Part shown: one piece after another, positions 7,479 through 9,063 of the stretch | Position numbering within the stretch: position 1 is the stretch's first letter | Layout: each line of letters opens with the position of its first letter | Origin: Pseudomonadota bacterium | GTDB lineage: Bacteria; Pseudomonadota; Alphaproteobacteria; Sphingomonadales; Sphingomonadaceae | Direction of reading: 5' to 3' | Assembly (NCBI GenBank): GCA_023426225.1 | Contig: JAFABD010000081.1 | Span: 1-9,063, forward strand | Length of the DNA stretch: 9,063 nt | The notes under the pieces: generated by a model | What the model was told of the DNA's origin: nothing | The model's database searches: none | Seen by the model: the letters and a program-made list of their open reading frames with translations, nothing else | Position numbers and translations under genes: made by a program

Positions 7479-9063
7479 TGACCGCCGCGCTGGTCCTGTG
7501 GAGCCATGCGATCGTCGCATTGCTCTGCGGCGTGCTGGCCGCGTCGGCGTGGCGCACGCCCGAACGGCGCCTGCCGCGCGGGCTGCTCGCGGCCGCGTTC
7601 GGGCTGACCGCGCTCTGGGCGCTCGCGGTCGCCGGGATCGGCCAGGGCGATCCGGCCACCGCGCTTGCCGAATTGCTGCGCAACCTCGCCTGGCTGCTCG
7701 TCATGGCGGTGCTCCATCACCGCGCCGCGCCGCGCGCCGCCCGGCTGCCGGTGGCGATCGGCACCGTCTATGGCGTCGTCATCCTCGTCAACCTCGCCGC
7801 GCTGCTGCTCCATCTCGCCCAGGCCGCGGTCCCCGCCGCGGCGGGCGATGCCAGCACGGTCGCGTTGCTGCGCATGCTGTCGGCCGTCGCCGCGCTCGTG
7901 CTCGTCCAGGCGCTCGACACGGCGCTCGAACCCGATGCGCATAGCGGGCTGCGCTGGATCGAACTGGGCCTCGCCGCGCTCTGGGGGGTCGAGCTTTTCC
8001 GCGCCGTCACCGATTATCTTGCCGGCGGCGTCCCCGGCGCGCTCGACGTGCTGCGCGGACTGGTGATCGGCGCGGGCGCGCTCGCGATCGGCGCGGGGCT
8101 CCAGCGCCGCGACATCTGGTCGGTGCGGGTGTCGCGCACCATCACCTACCAGTCGCTGTCGCTGGTCGCGCTCGGCGCCTATTTCGCGCTGCTCGCGCTC
8201 GCCTCTAGCGCGCTCGCCTCGCTCGCGGGGACGCATGCGCGGCTGCTCCAGACCGCGCTGATCCTGGGGTCGAGCGCCGCGCTGCTCGCGCTCGTCTCGA
8301 ACAGCTGGCTGCGCGCCTGGATCAAGGTCAAGCTCGCCAAGCACCTGTTCCGCCACCGCTACGACTATCGCGCCGAATGGATGCGTTTCACCGAAACGCT
8401 CGGCGCGCCCGAAGGCGGCGCCGCGCTCGACGCGCGCATCGTCAAGGCGATGGCCGATCTCACCGATTCGCCCGCCGGGCTGCTGCTCGCGCACGATGTC
8501 GGCGGGCTCACGGTGGCCGCACACTGGAACTGGGATCTCGACACCGTGCCGCTTCAGCCCGAGCCGACGCTGGCGGGCGTGCTCGCGGGCCATGGCCGCA
8601 TCCTCGATCTCGATGCGATCCGCGCCGGCCTGGCCGATCCCGCCGACGCGACCGCGCTCCCGCGCTGGATGCTCGATCATCCCGATGCCTGGGTGCTCGT
8701 GCCGCTGCCGCACCGCCACGGCCTGGCGGGGGCGATCCTGCTCGCCCGCCCGCCGGTCCGCCGCCCGCTCGACTGGGAGGATCTCGACCTGCTCCGCGTC
8801 GCCGCCAGCCAGGCGGCGCGTTATCTGGCAGAGGCGCGTGCGCAGGCGGCGCTTGCCGATGCCCAGCGGTTCGAGGAGTTCAACCGCCGCTTCGCCTTCA
8901 TCCTGCACGACATCAAGAACCTGGTCAGCCAGCTTACGCTCACCGCGCGCAACGCCGAGCGGCACGCCGACAATCCCGCCTTCCGGGCGGACATGGTCGC
9001 GACGCTGCGCGAATCGGCCGACCGCATGTCGGCGCTGCTCGCCCGGCTGTCGCAGCGCGCGGC
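7478..9063 (+). CDS. prsK: PEP-CTERM system histidine kinase PrsK, 3' end cut by window edge
   Basis: Membrane sensor kinase of the PrsK/PrsR two-component pair that accompanies exosortase/PEP-CTERM exopolysaccharide loci. 528 codons are visible. About eight or nine membrane helices fill residues 1-280. The cytosolic segment KHLFRHRYDYRAEWMRF (288-304), highly typical of PrsK, follows. A GAF-like domain lies at about 306-450 (for example WVLVPLPHRHGLAGAILLA). The dimerisation/phosphoacceptor helix FAFILHDIKNLVSQLTL carries H477. The ATP-binding HATPase domain lies beyond the edge; family proteins are near 680-700 residues, so about 150-170 are missing. The ATG overlaps the stop of the sugar transferase gene by one base, so the two are co-transcribed and probably translationally coupled. 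The input signal is unknown. The expected partner PrsR, a sigma-54-dependent activator in known systems, would lie next on the right. Confidence 0.93.
   Translation, partial: MTAALVLWSHAIVALLCGVLAASAWRTPERRLPRGLLAAAFGLTALWALAVAGIGQGDPATALAELLRNLAWLLVMAVLHHRAAPRAARLPVAIGTVYGVVILVNLAALLLHLAQAAVPAAAGDASTVALLRMLSAVAALVLVQALDTALEPDAHSGLRWIELGLAALWGVELFRAVTDYLAGGVPGALDVLRGLVIGAGALAIGAGLQRRDIWSVRVSRTITYQSLSLVALGAYFALLALASSALASLAGTHARLLQTALILGSSAALLALVSNSWLRAWIKVKLAKHLFRHRYDYRAEWMRFTETLGAPEGGAALDARIVKAMADLTDSPAGLLLAHDVGGLTVAAHWNWDLDTVPLQPEPTLAGVLAGHGRILDLDAIRAGLADPADATALPRWMLDHPDAWVLVPLPHRHGLAGAILLARPPVRRPLDWEDLDLLRVAASQAARYLAEARAQAALADAQRFEEFNRRFAFILHDIKNLVSQLTLTARNAERHADNPAFRADMVATLRESADRMSALLARLSQRA

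Noticed and set aside
5010..7520. 836-codon open frame on the minus strand spanning manC and the sugar transferase gene
   Set aside because: It crosses the divergent intergenic region and two well-supported genes in other frames, and shows no recognisable domain.
7403..8965. 520-codon open frame on the minus strand opposite prsK
   Set aside because: Its Arg/Gly/Glu/Asp-rich composition is a shadow effect. prsK on the plus strand has membrane helices and the H-box.

Overview
The window looks like the chromosome of a GC-rich alphaproteobacterium, most likely a sphingomonad (Sphingomonas or a close relative). This rests on the high GC content with G/C-ending codons, the HrcA/CIRCE-controlled groESL operon, and the general look of the SppA, GroEL and PEP-CTERM-associated proteins. 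The genus is an inference from style, not from a marker gene. No tRNA, rRNA, insertion sequence, CRISPR array or phage gene was seen.

Layout from left to right. Positions 1-1803 (minus) hold sppA, a long-form signal peptide peptidase cut by the left edge near its C-terminus. A 322-bp divergent region (1804-2125) carries the groESL control region: a TTGACG -35 box, a palindrome filling the -35/-10 spacer, and a perfect CIRCE operator. groES (2126-2413) and groEL (2508-4142) follow on the plus strand and end in a strong intrinsic terminator. A small CxxC protein gene (4268-4480, plus) converges on an HNH nuclease-like gene (4491-4814, minus). That gene lies 8 nt downstream of a mannose-1-phosphate guanylyltransferase gene, manC (4823-5878, minus). 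After a 211-bp divergent region with two inverted repeats comes a plus-strand pair: a polyprenyl-phosphate sugar transferase of the PEP-CTERM-associated (EpsB_2) type (6090-7478), and prsK, the PEP-CTERM-system histidine kinase (7478 to the right edge, truncated).

Functionally there are two blocks. The left block is protein quality control: a membrane signal-peptide peptidase and the GroEL/GroES chaperonin under heat-shock repressor control. The right block is the edge of an exopolysaccharide/exosortase locus. ManC makes GDP-mannose, the sugar transferase loads the first sugar phosphate on the lipid carrier, and PrsK is the sensor kinase expected to act on a PrsR regulator beyond the right edge.

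I did not find a clearly undescribed system. The most useful leads are the exosortase-locus boundary on the right, the palindromes in the groESL promoter and in the manC/sugar-transferase divergent region, and the small CxxC gene with its upstream palindrome.
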